The notes: generated by a model not told the origin, from the sequence alone. A DNA stretch of 37,488 nucleotides from Candidatus Peregrinibacteria bacterium RIFOXYB2_FULL_33_20 (GCA_001788835.1 MFXK01000038.1:1-37488), one strand, 5' to 3'; numbered from the stretch's first letter, positions 16,790 through 25,610 are shown. Translations and numbers: made by a program.

Positions 16790-18352
16790 ATGCGCCACGA
16801 AATAAATGATTTTTTTAAGCAACCATTTCATCCTGACAGAAATACTTTGGACCTGCCCCCTGAAGAGTCGGAGACTATTAGAACAAGCATTAAAAAAATG
16901 ATAGCACAAGCCCCATCAAGTCCGTCTAATGATGATGATTTCTCCTCTATATTTTCTTCCACTTTTTCGCCAATAGACAAGAAACGTTCACGCCCTTCTA
17001 CTGATACATTACCACCAATCATTTCCAAACCAGATACAAACAGCTCACTCTCAGCAAATCTATCTCCAACGAGTGATGATAAAGACATTGCCACTCAGCC
17101 GCTAAACTCCGCCAAAACACCCATTCGCAGTAGACTAAGGAAATTAATAAAACCATTCGTGCTTGGTTTAACTTTGGCAGGATTAAGCTCTCCTTCCGTT
17201 AGTCCTCTCAACAATGGAAATCATGATAGTATCTCAAATGATGGTAATACTCATCAAATCGGCATAGAAATCAATACTAATCCAACCAGTAGCTCTTCAA
17301 TAGTGGATCAAAATCCGTCAAACCCAGCTGAAGATGCCAAATTTGCTAAACTTGAACCAGGCGAGACTTTTTATGAATTCTTATGTCGTAAAGCTGATAA
17401 AAAAATACCGCATGAAAGTCCAGCCTCAATGTCAGCCATCATGAATGCTGCCTCTGATTATTTACAATCGCAAGGTAAAGAGATTTCCCAATACATCAAT
17501 TTAGATACCCTGTATTATTTTCAAGCCAAGGAGCCAATAGCTTTAGCTCGTATTATCAATCAAATCAGACTAAGCGGTATAAGAACCCCTTCAGATACTG
17601 AAATTGTTCACCTCGATTTATCAGCAATTCCTGCCAACAGCGTTTATGAAAATTTTGTCCATCATTTATGGATGTACTTTGTAGATATTGATCAATCTAA
17701 TCAATTTTATGAAATCTTATATCAGGCAAAACAAAATCTAAATAAAGCCAATGTTGATGAGTTTAGCAATCATAATGCTAAAAGAAATACATCTGAAAGC
17801 CTACACGGCTCAAACATAAATTTAAAAGTTTTAGAAACTCAACAAGAATCACTAGCGTTAACCAATCCTTTCAGAGAAAGCAATCAAGTCCAGTCTGACG
17901 ATTATCAATTCAACCCTGAAGAATTCTTTGACACCGGCAATTATGACCAAGATGATGAACCTGAATTATTAACAGATGTTATTAAGGAGCCTGATGATGG
18001 TCAAATCGACGCCAGAGATTTTTTTGGGATAGACGGTGATAATAATTCATTAAATCTAAATGCAAACAGATCTGTTTCTCAAATCAAACAAGATGATGAA
18101 CCTGAATTATTAACAGATGTTGTTAAGGAACCTGATGATGGTCAAATCGGCGCCAGAGATTTTTTTGAAATAGGCGATGAAACAATGACTGATTCTAAGC
18201 CAACTAAAAATGATGACAAAACCATTGCAACAAAAAATAGCTTTGCCTTAGCCGCTAGTTTACAAGAAACCAGAAAAAAAGGAAGCTTATTTCGTTCCAT
18301 AGCTAGTGCCATTAGTGGTTTCTTTAAAAGCTTTAGACGTAAGAAGACTTAA
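16790..18352 (+). CDS. Hypothetical protein with disordered regions and a duplicated acidic unit
   Basis: 520 residues, family not recognised. Residues 1-115 are polar, Ser/Pro/Asp-rich and probably disordered; a basic-hydrophobic stretch (112-140, RSRLRKLIKPFVLGLTLAGL) may be one membrane segment; 185-330 looks folded. Then a 26-residue acidic unit DDEPELLTDV(I/V)KEPDDGQI.ARDFF occurs twice (about 387-412 and 434-459). The C-terminus is an amphipathic basic helix (SLFRSIASAISGFFKSFRRKK) that could bind membrane. The two DNA copies of the unit differ at only 3 of 78 bases, so the duplication is recent. It is followed after 19 nt by the peroxiredoxin gene. Confidence 0.65.
   Translation: MRHEINDFFKQPFHPDRNTLDLPPEESETIRTSIKKMIAQAPSSPSNDDDFSSIFSSTFSPIDKKRSRPSTDTLPPIISKPDTNSSLSANLSPTSDDKDIATQPLNSAKTPIRSRLRKLIKPFVLGLTLAGLSSPSVSPLNNGNHDSISNDGNTHQIGIEINTNPTSSSSIVDQNPSNPAEDAKFAKLEPGETFYEFLCRKADKKIPHESPASMSAIMNAASDYLQSQGKEISQYINLDTLYYFQAKEPIALARIINQIRLSGIRTPSDTEIVHLDLSAIPANSVYENFVHHLWMYFVDIDQSNQFYEILYQAKQNLNKANVDEFSNHNAKRNTSESLHGSNINLKVLETQQESLALTNPFRESNQVQSDDYQFNPEEFFDTGNYDQDDEPELLTDVIKEPDDGQIDARDFFGIDGDNNSLNLNANRSVSQIKQDDEPELLTDVVKEPDDGQIGARDFFEIGDETMTDSKPTKNDDKTIATKNSFALAASLQETRKKGSLFRSIASAISGFFKSFRRKKT
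17948..18166 (+). repeat. Two 78-bp direct repeats inside a coding region
   Basis: 17948-18025 and 18089-18166 match at 75 of 78 positions; two differences change an amino acid (Ile/Val, Asp/Gly) and one is silent. Frame is kept, with a 63-bp spacer. Confidence 0.85.
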
Positions 18353-18371
18353 CCTTTAACTCCTTTGTTTT

Positions 18372-18842
18372 ATGTTAAAAATCGGCGATCAAGCTCCCGC
18401 TTTTACCATTTTAAACCAAAATAACGAAAAAATCTCACTGACAAATTTCCTTGGACAATGGGTCGTTTTATATTTTTATCCAAAAGATAACACGCCCGGA
18501 TGCACTGTAGAAGCTTGTACGTTTAGTGATAATTTAAATGAATTTAAAAAATTAAAGGCTGTTATCCTTGGGGTAAGCGCTGATTCCACACAAAGCCATA
18601 GAAAATTTATTGAAAAGAAAAATTTAAAAATCATGCTTCTATCTGATGAAGATCATAAAGTTTTAAAAAATTATGAAGCCTGGGGAGAAAAATCCCTGTA
18701 CGGCAAAATATTCTTTGGCATTATAAGAAGCACCTTCCTTATTGACCCACAAGGCAAAATCGCCCACATCTGGCGCAAAGTCAAACCCAGTGGTCATACC
18801 CAGGAAATACAAAAAATTTTGAAAAACTTAACTAAAGAATAA
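18372..18842 (+). CDS. bcp: Peroxiredoxin, BCP/PrxQ type
   Basis: 156 residues with a thioredoxin fold. The peroxidatic cysteine C44 lies in NTPGCTVEAC and the resolving C49 follows five residues later, the PrxQ spacing. Later GVSADS and the IDPQGKI strand are as in the family. It reduces hydrogen peroxide and organic hydroperoxides in the cytoplasm with thioredoxin-like donors. Length and motifs are normal. It follows the disordered protein gene by 19 nt. Confidence 0.92.
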   Translation: MLKIGDQAPAFTILNQNNEKISLTNFLGQWVVLYFYPKDNTPGCTVEACTFSDNLNEFKKLKAVILGVSADSTQSHRKFIEKKNLKIMLLSDEDHKVLKNYEAWGEKSLYGKIFFGIIRSTFLIDPQGKIAHIWRKVKPSGHTQEIQKILKNLTKE

Positions 18843-18977
18843 AAATCAAAAACCTGACCGACAAAGTCTTTTTTTCATAGACCAGGCCAAAAATATGATC
18901 TATATTTTTTGATAGAATAAAGACAAATTCCTTTTTCCTAATTCATAACTAAAAGTTAATAGTCTTTTCCTCCACCC

Positions 18978-20105
18978 ATGCCCCCTCTAGCGTCCACAAT
19001 CCGCCCCAAAACCCTGAAAGAATTCATTGGCCAGCAACATCTGGTAGGTGAAGACAAACCTCTCAAAAACGCTATTGCCAAAAAACATCTTTTTTCCTTT
19101 ATTCTCTGGGGACCTCCCGGCGTTGGCAAAACCACCTTAGCCAAAATTTATGCTTCCAGTTTAGACGCAATGCTTTACGAATTATCAGCCGTATCTGCTG
19201 GAAAAGATGAAATTCGCGCTATTGTGAAAGAAAATTCATGGGGCAAACCAAAAGTATTATTTTTAGATGAAATTCATAGATTTAACAAATCTCAACAAGA
19301 CTTTTTACTCCCACATGTGGAAAGTGGAGAAATCACCCTAATCGGAGCTACAACTGAAAATCCTAGTTTTGAAGTTATTTCTCCCCTTCTTTCCAGATGC
19401 CGAGTTTTTGTTTTAAATCCTTTATCCAAAGAAGAAATAAAATTAATTATTAAAAGGACTAAACATGAAGTGGATCAAGAAGCTGAAGATTGGCTTTTGG
19501 AATTTGCCAATGGTGATGCCAGGCAGACAATTACAATGATAGAAAATACTCACCAACTTTATAAAAAAATTACTTTAAAAAATCTAAAAAATACTCTTCA
19601 ATCCAAATTCTTGCGTTATGATAAAAAAGGCGAAGAACACTACAATCTTATCAGCGCTTTTATCAAATCCATGCGTGCCAGCCAGCCAAATGCCGCTCTT
19701 TATTATTTGGCACGGATGATTGAAGCTGGCGAGGACCCCAAATTTATTGCCAGACGAATGGTGATCTTCGCTAGTGAAGATATTGGTTTAATTAATTCCA
19801 ATGCCCTGCTCCTTGCGAATGAAGTATTTAAAGCAGTTGAAACAATTGGACTGCCTGAATGCGCTATCAATCTAGCTCATGGCGTTACATATTTAGCTCA
19901 ATCCACAAAAGATCGGTCGAGTTATAATGCTTATCAGCAAGCACAAGAAGATGTTAAAAAATACGGCAATTTACCAATTCCTTTAAGCCTTCGAAATCCT
20001 GAAACAAAACTGATGCAAGAATTAGGTTATGGCAAAGACTACGAAAAATACACAAAAAAAAGTTTATTACCAGATGAAATTAAGGATAAAAAGTATTTTC
20101 TCTAG
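18978..20105 (+). CDS. rarA: Replication-associated recombination protein A (AAA+ ATPase)
   Basis: 375 residues. Walker A GPPGVGKTT (45-53), Walker B LFLDEIHR (94-101), sensor region GATTENPSFEV and the C-terminal MgsA domain (ARRMVIFASEDIGL, LRNPETKLM). RarA acts on stalled replication forks and single-strand gaps as a tetramer. It is shorter than typical 430-residue homologues mainly at the N-terminus, where the ClpX-like clamp-binding leader is missing. The start at 18978 is set by an upstream stretch without alternatives; no Shine-Dalgarno box. Confidence 0.93.
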   Translation: MPPLASTIRPKTLKEFIGQQHLVGEDKPLKNAIAKKHLFSFILWGPPGVGKTTLAKIYASSLDAMLYELSAVSAGKDEIRAIVKENSWGKPKVLFLDEIHRFNKSQQDFLLPHVESGEITLIGATTENPSFEVISPLLSRCRVFVLNPLSKEEIKLIIKRTKHEVDQEAEDWLLEFANGDARQTITMIENTHQLYKKITLKNLKNTLQSKFLRYDKKGEEHYNLISAFIKSMRASQPNAALYYLARMIEAGEDPKFIARRMVIFASEDIGLINSNALLLANEVFKAVETIGLPECAINLAHGVTYLAQSTKDRSSYNAYQQAQEDVKKYGNLPIPLSLRNPETKLMQELGYGKDYEKYTKKSLLPDEIKDKKYFL

Positions 20106-20176
20106 ACTTAATTTTACGCAAGTTCTAAAATTTATTAGCAATTAATTTTGAATTTAAGTGCTTTTCAAAAATCAAG

Positions 20177-20551
20177 ATGATCAAAAAAATCATAGTCAAT
20201 TTAGCAATTAACATCGTAGCTTTGTATGCGGTAGTATATTTCATTGATAGCATTGATTACACTGGCGGCTGGGGAGTTTTTGTCTTCGCAGGGATTGTGA
20301 TTAGCCTGCTAAACAGTATTGTCAAACCGGTGCTGAAACTTATTACTATGCCAGCAATTTTCTTTAGTGCTGGGCTGTTTTTAATCCTAATTAATGGCTT
20401 TATTTTTTATTTAACTGACTATATTATAAACGTTTTAAATTTTTATAATTTCCAACTGATAGTTACTGATCGCTTAGATTATTTATATGCCGCCATTGTC
20501 TTCGGTTTTTGCAATTATGCCGAAAAATTTGTCCTTAAAGCTTTGAAATAA
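20177..20551 (+). CDS. Phage holin family 4 / superfamily IV membrane protein
   Basis: 124 residues with four membrane segments (about 4-24, 30-52, 56-80, 95-115) and the family pattern LLNSIVKPVLKLITMPAIFFSAGLFLILING. Despite the name such proteins are widespread chromosomal genes. It follows rarA by 71 nt and precedes secG, with no phage gene nearby, so a lysis role is unlikely. Confidence 0.8.
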   Translation: MIKKIIVNLAINIVALYAVVYFIDSIDYTGGWGVFVFAGIVISLLNSIVKPVLKLITMPAIFFSAGLFLILINGFIFYLTDYIINVLNFYNFQLIVTDRLDYLYAAIVFGFCNYAEKFVLKALK

Positions 20552-20616
20552 TGTATAACATAAATTGACAATATTATATTTCTAACCTACCAATAATTAA
20601 CAATTAACAATTTAAA

Positions 20617-20835
20617 ATGCACACTATCGTTCAAATCACTCAAATAATTAGCGCTATCCTACTTGTTATCTTCATTCTTGCCCAACAAAGAGGCTCAGGC
20701 CTGGGCAGTATGGCTGGCTATGGTGGTAATCAAGTTTTCACCAGTCGAAGAGGCGCTGAAAAAGTTATTTTCAATATTACCATAATTTTGACCGTCATTT
20801 TCGTCAGCTCTTCAATTTTGATATTCGTGTTATAA
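20617..20835 (+). CDS. secG: Preprotein translocase subunit SecG
   Basis: 72 residues with two membrane segments (about 5-22 and 50-70) separated by the conserved loop AQQRGSGLGSMAG. SecG aids SecYEG export. Full length for the family. The start is preceded by AATTAACAATTAACAATT low-complexity sequence. Two tiny hairpins (AGCTATTA/TAATAGCT near 20869 and AGAGCT/AGCTCT near 20891) separate it from the next gene. Confidence 0.9.
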   Translation: MHTIVQITQIISAILLVIFILAQQRGSGLGSMAGYGGNQVFTSRRGAEKVIFNITIILTVIFVSSSILIFVL

Positions 20836-20915
20836 GCAAAATTTTTAGCAGCATTAATTATCACACAGCTATTATTAATAGCTAATAATTGAGAGCTAAC
20901 AGCTCTTATAAAACC

Positions 20916-22586
20916 ATGCAGACAAAAGAACTAGTTCAAACGTTTTATTTAACCATCAAATCTTTTTCTACCAAAGAACGGTATTTAATTTTAATATTAT
21001 CGTTTATTTTAATATTTTCCACGACTAAATCTCTATTTAACTATGTAAAAGCTGATATTTGGAGTAATGATGATAAAAGTATTTATGTCGAAGGCATGGT
21101 TGGTAATTTAGGAGTATTAAATCCACTTTTTAGCCAACCAAGTAGCGTAGATAGAGATATTACCGCTCTGATTTATCAAGGCCTAAGCAAATATGACCCG
21201 CTGACACAACAGGTGGTTGACAACAAATCCATTGCTACTCATAGCCTCAGCCAAAATCAAAAAGAATATACTTTTTACCTCAATAAAAATGCTACCTGGC
21301 AAGATGGGAAACCTTTAACTGCTGATGACATAATCTTTACCTATCGAGATGTTATTCAAAACGCCAATTTTCCCAACGTCATCCTGAAAAAAACTTTCGA
21401 TCAAATTACCATAGAAAAAATCGATGAATTTACTGTCGTTTTCAAATTACCGTTAAAAAATTCTTTTTTCTTTACCAGCACCCTGATTGGCCTGCTACCC
21501 AAACATATATGGGAAGGTACTAACGTTGAGAATATTGCTACCAGTGACCTCAATAAAAATCCGATTGGCAACGGCCCATACAGATTTGATTCTTCCACCC
21601 AAAGCGGCAATCTGACCAAAATTAATTTAACTCGTTTTGATAATTATCAAGGCGATAGAGCTAATATCCTTAACTTCAGCTTTGTCATTGCACCAACTAT
21701 CGATGATTTGAAACAAAATATCGAAAAAATCCATGGACTTGCCAGACTATCAAAATTTGACAAGGCGGAATTAGTAAATAATCGCTTTGCTCTATATAAA
21801 TACGATTTGCCAAGGTACACCGCTTTGTTTATTAACAACGATAAACCTTATTTAAAAAATCAAAAAATACGCTTAGCAATTCAAAAAGCCATTGATAAAC
21901 AAGCCCTGGTTAATGAAATTGGCTATGAGCAGGTAATAGACACTCCCCTGCTAGAATTACAAGAAGACAAATGGATGTTCAAATCAAATAAGGAGGAAGC
22001 CATGGGAGCTTTGTATGATGCCGGTTGGAAATTAAACAAGGATACTAATGTTCGGGAAAATCGTAATGGAGACAAACTAACTTTGAGGCTATTAACTCGC
22101 ACCTATGAAGACGTCAAACAGCAAGAAATCAACACTAAAAGCGTTAACTTTATCAAAACTGCTCTTGGTAATGTTGGCATCGACGTATCAATAGAGAGCT
22201 ATCCATTCAGCTTCTTACAATATGTAATTCTTGATCGCGATTATGATTTACTGCTATACGGACAAAGTTTAGAATACAACCTTGACTTATATCCTTATCT
22301 TCATTCCAGCCAAGCCAAAGATCGCGGCTTAAATTTTTCCAATTATCGAAACGTCAAAGTAGATCAATTACTAGATGATCTTAGAAATACTTTTGATCAT
22401 GACACTAAAACAGAAAAACTAAAAGCAATTGGCGATGAGCTCGAAAAAGATATACCTGCTGTTTATTTATATACACCTTATTATTATTATTTGGTCGATG
22501 AAAAATTTAGCATTGGCGAAATTGGCGAATTGGCCACGCACACTGACCGCTTTGCGAATATCACTAACTGGACAAAAGAAAAATGA
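20916..22586 (+). CDS. ABC transporter solute-binding protein, family 5 (peptide/OppA type)
   Basis: 556 residues from ATG 20916; a TTG at 20889 in the same frame is less likely because it falls inside a hairpin. One N-terminal membrane segment (about residues 20-38) anchors the protein, with no lipobox Cys. Family 5 signatures: NPLFSQP, ALIYQGLSKYDP, TFYLNKNATWQDGKPLTADDIIFTYRD, NPIGNGPY and RLAIQKAIDKQALV. It would capture oligopeptides outside the cell. No permease or ATPase gene is nearby, so it is an orphan here. Ends at TGA. Confidence 0.88.
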   Translation: MQTKELVQTFYLTIKSFSTKERYLILILSFILIFSTTKSLFNYVKADIWSNDDKSIYVEGMVGNLGVLNPLFSQPSSVDRDITALIYQGLSKYDPLTQQVVDNKSIATHSLSQNQKEYTFYLNKNATWQDGKPLTADDIIFTYRDVIQNANFPNVILKKTFDQITIEKIDEFTVVFKLPLKNSFFFTSTLIGLLPKHIWEGTNVENIATSDLNKNPIGNGPYRFDSSTQSGNLTKINLTRFDNYQGDRANILNFSFVIAPTIDDLKQNIEKIHGLARLSKFDKAELVNNRFALYKYDLPRYTALFINNDKPYLKNQKIRLAIQKAIDKQALVNEIGYEQVIDTPLLELQEDKWMFKSNKEEAMGALYDAGWKLNKDTNVRENRNGDKLTLRLLTRTYEDVKQQEINTKSVNFIKTALGNVGIDVSIESYPFSFLQYVILDRDYDLLLYGQSLEYNLDLYPYLHSSQAKDRGLNFSNYRNVKVDQLLDDLRNTFDHDTKTEKLKAIGDELEKDIPAVYLYTPYYYYLVDEKFSIGEIGELATHTDRFANITNWTKEK

Positions 22587-22588
22587 AA

Positions 22589-22683
22589 AACCCTTGAGCT
22601 TTTCATGTCTGTATGTTAGAAGTATACATGCTTCGGAAATTTAAAAATCTACGAAGGGTTATTCTATTTTATTTTTTTAATTT
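22589..22683 (+). terminator. Structured element between the binding-protein gene and rplI
   Basis: AACCCTT (22589-22595) pairs with AAGGGTT (22654-22660) around an inner fold closed by CATGT/ACATG, followed by ATTCTATTTTATTTTTTT. It could end the binding-protein message, or act as the leader of rplI since that ATG is only 24 nt downstream. Confidence 0.45.
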
Positions 22684-23133
22684 ATGATTGAAGTAGTTTT
22701 AAAAAAAGACATTAAACCTCTTGGATTCAAAGGTGATATCGTTAAGGTTAGGCCTGGATATTTCAGAAATTTTTTATCAGCCAATGGTTGGGCAGTTATG
22801 GCTGACAAACACAATAAAGAATTAGTGGAAACGCAAAAAAAACGTGCTGTTGTAAGACGAGAACAAATTGCTGTAAATGCCAAAGCTATTGCTGATCAAC
22901 TCAAAAATGCGGCAATTAGATTTAAAGAAAAAGCTACCGACAAAGGACACTTATACGGCTCTATTGACGAAAGAGCAATTGTGGAAGCTTTGAAAGAGCA
23001 AATTAAGATTGACATTGACAGATCAAATGTGGAATTGTCTGAACATATCAAAACCACTGGAGAATTTGAAATTAGTTTAAAACTTAACGAAGAAATTTCC
23101 GCGCCCGTTAAAATTATTGTTGAAAATGCTTAA
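22684..23133 (+). CDS. rplI: 50S ribosomal protein bL9
   Basis: 149 residues, full length. The N-terminal domain MIEVVLKKDIKPLGFKGD followed by VKVRPGYFRNFL is diagnostic; a long basic connecting helix (about 41-75) and the C-terminal domain (LYGSIDERAIVEAL) follow. It binds 23S rRNA at the L1 stalk base. Several CPR lineages are reported to lack bL9, so its presence helps to place the organism. Its last codons overlap the start of ruvX, implying translational coupling. Confidence 0.95.
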   Translation: MIEVVLKKDIKPLGFKGDIVKVRPGYFRNFLSANGWAVMADKHNKELVETQKKRAVVRREQIAVNAKAIADQLKNAAIRFKEKATDKGHLYGSIDERAIVEALKEQIKIDIDRSNVELSEHIKTTGEFEISLKLNEEISAPVKIIVENA

Positions 23134-23548
23134 AGGTAAAGTTCTTGGTCTTGATTACGGCCAAAAAAGAATCGGGCTGGCAATTGGTGATCTAGAACAA
23201 AAAATTGCTGTACCCAAAGGCTTTTTAATAATTAAAAAACACAAAGAAGCCCTTCAAAAAATAAAAAAGCTCTGTTTGGAAAATCAGATCGTTTTGATTG
23301 TGCTGGGCTTACCATATTTATTAGATAGGCAAGAGACCAAAACCACTCAGAAAATCAAGCAATTTGGCGAGGTTTTAGCCAAAAAAACTCAAATTAAGGT
23401 GAATTTTATGGATGAGACTCTCAGTACTTTCGAAGCGGAAGAATCGATGTCTAATTTTAAAAAAGATAAAAAAGATAAAACCTCCGGCGAAAGAGATTGC
23501 CTAAGTGCCGCAATTATCTTAGAAAGATGGTTTAAAGGGAAATTTTGA
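23126..23548 (+). CDS. ruvX: Putative pre-16S rRNA nuclease / Holliday junction resolvase RuvX (YqgF)
   Basis: 140 residues with an RNase H-like fold: VLGLDYGQKRIGLAIGD carries the first catalytic Asp, LGLPYLLD the middle strand, and MDETLSTFEAEE the second acidic cluster. The ATG at 23126 overlaps the end of rplI by 8 nt; an ATG at 23117 in the same frame is possible. The 3' end overlaps the convergent coaE gene by 30 nt. Named from the family; whether the essential job is rRNA maturation or recombination is debated. Confidence 0.88.
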   Translation: MLKGKVLGLDYGQKRIGLAIGDLEQKIAVPKGFLIIKKHKEALQKIKKLCLENQIVLIVLGLPYLLDRQETKTTQKIKQFGEVLAKKTQIKVNFMDETLSTFEAEESMSNFKKDKKDKTSGERDCLSAAIILERWFKGKF

Positions 23549-24067
23549 ATTTTGAATTTTGAATTCTAAATCACCTAAAGATCCATTATTTTCAATACAA
23601 AAATCAGGTTTTAAATTATCAAGATCTGTGTGAAAATTACTTAAATCATATTTTTCCTTAACTGAATTATCTCTTTTTAGCAAAATCCATTTATCAATTA
23701 AATCATTAATTTTGGCTTCTTTGCGATAAACTGAAATTTCAATAATAATATTTTCTTCTTTTGCCTTACTTATGAGCAATTTTACCTCATGCAAAACAAA
23801 TGGATGTATAAATATCTCCAGTATTCTTAATTTCTGCGAATTGTTAAATACTGCCTTACGAAGTTTATTCCTATTAACAGAGCCGTCTTTTTTTAAATAG
23901 TCAGAGCCAAAAAAAGCTTCAATTTTTTGAGTGCCAAGTCCATTTGTTTCATATAATTTATGGACAATTTTATCTGTATCAATTCGTAAAAAGCCTTTTT
24001 TTTCAAAAATCTCAGAAACAGTGGTTTTACCAACTCCCGGAAGACCTACAATTGCAAAAATAGCCAT
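23519..24067 (-). CDS. coaE: Dephospho-CoA kinase-like protein
   Basis: 182 residues. P-loop GLPGVGKTT (8-16), D30/D32 in RIDTDKIV, and the CoaE stretch VNRNKLRKAVFNN..LRILEIFIHPFVLHEV. It would phosphorylate dephospho-CoA in the last step of CoA synthesis. It is shorter than usual, and the C-terminal LEFKIQNSKFPF is encoded by a low-complexity AATTCAAA repeat that looks like spacer, running on into ruvX. This suggests the original stop was lost. A related P-loop kinase of other specificity is possible. Confidence 0.7.
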   Translation of the reverse strand: MAIFAIVGLPGVGKTTVSEIFEKKGFLRIDTDKIVHKLYETNGLGTQKIEAFFGSDYLKKDGSVNRNKLRKAVFNNSQKLRILEIFIHPFVLHEVKLLISKAKEENIIIEISVYRKEAKINDLIDKWILLKRDNSVKEKYDLSNFHTDLDNLKPDFCIENNGSLGDLEFKIQNSKFPFKPSF

Positions 24068-24095
24068 ATTGAGAGATAAAGAGCGTGAGCTGTGA

Positions 24096-24147
24096 GTGTC
24101 ATTCCTGCCCCCATCTCCATTGGGGTAAACTCCGGCAGGAATCCAGT
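24096..24147 (+). repeat. REP-like palindrome, copy 1
   Basis: GTGTCATTCCTGCC...GGCAGGAATCCAGTA: 9-bp arms ATTCCTGCC/GGCAGGAAT enclose a second hairpin (CCCCAT..ATTGGGG). It is one of a facing pair with 24273-24305 in the coaE upstream region. The 24068-24386 interval holds no gene that I can see. Confidence 0.6.
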
Positions 24148-24272
24148 AAACATACTTATTATTTATGCATGAACTTTATATATAAATAAATTCCATCATG
24201 AAATTGCATACTATTTTTATTTTAACAAATTCTCAATATAAAATAAAAACAATACTATCGACTAAAGTCCTC

Positions 24273-24305
24273 TACTGGATACCAGCTTTCGCTGGTATGA
24301 CACAC
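24273..24305 (-). repeat. REP-like palindrome, copy 2 (inverted)
   Basis: TACTGGATACCAGC-TTTC-GCTGGTATGACACA. The 8-bp stem ATACCAGC/GCTGGTAT is perfect. Its outer sequences TACTGGAT and ATGACAC are the reverse complements of the outer sequences of copy 1, so both belong to one family placed head to head. Confidence 0.6.
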
Positions 24306-24386
24306 TGGCGAAGCAATCAATAATTCCTTTCCTTTTTACTCAAAGCTCAAAACCCATAGCCCATAACTTTTCCCCTCTTTCACACT

Positions 24387-24764
24387 TTAACTCAACACAT
24401 ACGCCTTAGCTTCATCAAAATTTTGGTAACATGTGACAAGTTGCGTTAAGCCAACAACCTGTAAAATATCAACAATATTTTCTTTCGGTCCAGCAATACA
24501 AATTTTGCCTCCATCAGTCGTGATTCGGCTATACCAGTCAGTCAAATATCCAATGGATTTGCTATTCATATAATCAAGCTCAGCAAAATCAAAAAGTAAA
24601 TTAACGTGTTTACCAGTCGGCACTGATTCCAAAACCTTATATATATCTTTGGCTTTTTCATCTACATTGCTTTCATCAAGCTGCCCTTTTATTTTCACCG
24701 CTTTGGCAATGATATTAGGATTTTGGCTGTCTAAATCAGTGATGGTAACAATAGCTTCTGTCAT
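24387..24764 (-). CDS. STAS-domain anti-anti-sigma factor
   Basis: 125 residues, SpoIIAA/RsbV-like STAS fold. The phosphorylation loop is DYMNSKSIGYL, with S68 or S70 as the likely switch serine. When unphosphorylated it should bind the HATPase partner and release that protein's client. It is immediately downstream of the kinase gene (17 nt) on the same strand, the normal partner-switch order. No sigma factor or PP2C phosphatase is in the window, so the client is unknown. Confidence 0.85.
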   Translation of the reverse strand: MTEAIVTITDLDSQNPNIIAKAVKIKGQLDESNVDEKAKDIYKVLESVPTGKHVNLLFDFAELDYMNSKSIGYLTDWYSRITTDGGKICIAGPKENIVDILQVVGLTQLVTCYQNFDEAKAYVLS

Positions 24765-24781
24765 AAAGGGAATTTTAAATT

Positions 24782-25291
24782 TTAAATTTTAGATTGTGAA
24801 TTATTTTCCTTAAAAGATTTTATCACCCTTACCCGAATTCCGCCACTATCAATATTTTCAAAAGTTACTTTATCACTCCAGGCATTCACTATCTGAGCTA
24901 ATCCTCGCCCTCTAATGCCTAAATACTGACCTCGCCCATATAAATCCAATTTATTTCTATATATTTTTTCCATTTCTTCGGCTGTGACTTTTTTTGAGCC
25001 ATGTCCAGGATCTTCTATCATTATTTCAATACTTTTATCAGTATGGGCCATTAGAGTAATCACTATCTGATCGCCTTCTCGACAACCATACTCCATGGCA
25101 TTGCTAGCTAATTCATCCACAACTGTTTGAAACCTATAAGCCCATTGTTCACCAAATCCAGTCATGTTTTTCACAAAAGTCATTGTAAAATCCCTTAACC
25201 CTGACAAAAAATAAGCATTAGTAGTCAAAGTAATGCTAATTTTAACTTCGCCAATTGCATTTGTTTGATTTTTTGTTTTTGCAAGATCCAT
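24782..25291 (-). CDS. Anti-sigma factor-like serine kinase (HATPase_c, RsbW/SpoIIAB type)
   Basis: 169 residues of GHKL ATPase fold: N-box VVDELASNAMEYG (N64), G1 box EDPGHG (D94) and G2 region RGRGLAQIV. The ATP-lid segment between 100 and 125 is longer than in SpoIIAB. It would phosphorylate the STAS protein encoded next to it and sequester a sigma factor or another client. Its own promoter is not obvious; the upstream neighbour is a small chorismate-mutase-like gene 55 nt away. Confidence 0.85.
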   Translation of the reverse strand: MDLAKTKNQTNAIGEVKISITLTTNAYFLSGLRDFTMTFVKNMTGFGEQWAYRFQTVVDELASNAMEYGCREGDQIVITLMAHTDKSIEIMIEDPGHGSKKVTAEEMEKIYRNKLDLYGRGQYLGIRGRGLAQIVNAWSDKVTFENIDSGGIRVRVIKSFKENNSQSKI

Positions 25292-25346
25292 GAAATATAT
25301 TAAATCTTTCGTATATTATACCAAATTCTTAGTTTAAGCACAAAAT

Positions 25347-25610
25347 TTAGTTATATTTTTGAATTTTTTTAGAATAATTTACCACCAGGATAAATAAATC
25401 ATTTAAAAAATCTTCTGACAAAACTTCATCTTTATGTTGTTTCCAAATCTCTTTTAATTTAATTTCCACCTCCGGCTGGGTCAATTTTAAATTTAATTTT
25501 TTTTTTATTTGGGCCGCCTGTAGACAATATTCAAATCTTTTTTTTAAAATCTTTAACATTTCCATATCGCATTCCGCTATGTTATTACGTACTGTCGTTA
25601 GTTTTTTCAT
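25347..25610 (-). CDS. Chorismate mutase-like small helical protein (AroQ fold)
   Basis: 87 residues with the three-helix AroQ layout: VRNNIAECDMEMLKILKKRFEYC, then AQIKKKLNLKL, a long second helix, and LSEDFLNDLFILVVNYSKKIQ. The first Arg (R8), the RF Arg (R26) and the final S..Q positions match catalytic sites, but the D-x-x-R-E signature is replaced by QPEVE, so activity is doubtful. No other shikimate-pathway gene is present. It may be a divergent enzyme or a re-purposed fold. Confidence 0.5.
   Translation of the reverse strand: MKKLTTVRNNIAECDMEMLKILKKRFEYCLQAAQIKKKLNLKLTQPEVEIKLKEIWKQHKDEVLSEDFLNDLFILVVNYSKKIQKYN

Noticed and set aside
20177-20551. Prophage, because of the holin-like protein
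   Set aside because: No other phage gene is nearby, and this holin-named family is common in chromosomes.
20889-20915. TTG start for the solute-binding protein
   Set aside because: The nine extra codons lie in a small hairpin; the ATG at 20916 fits the signal-anchor better.
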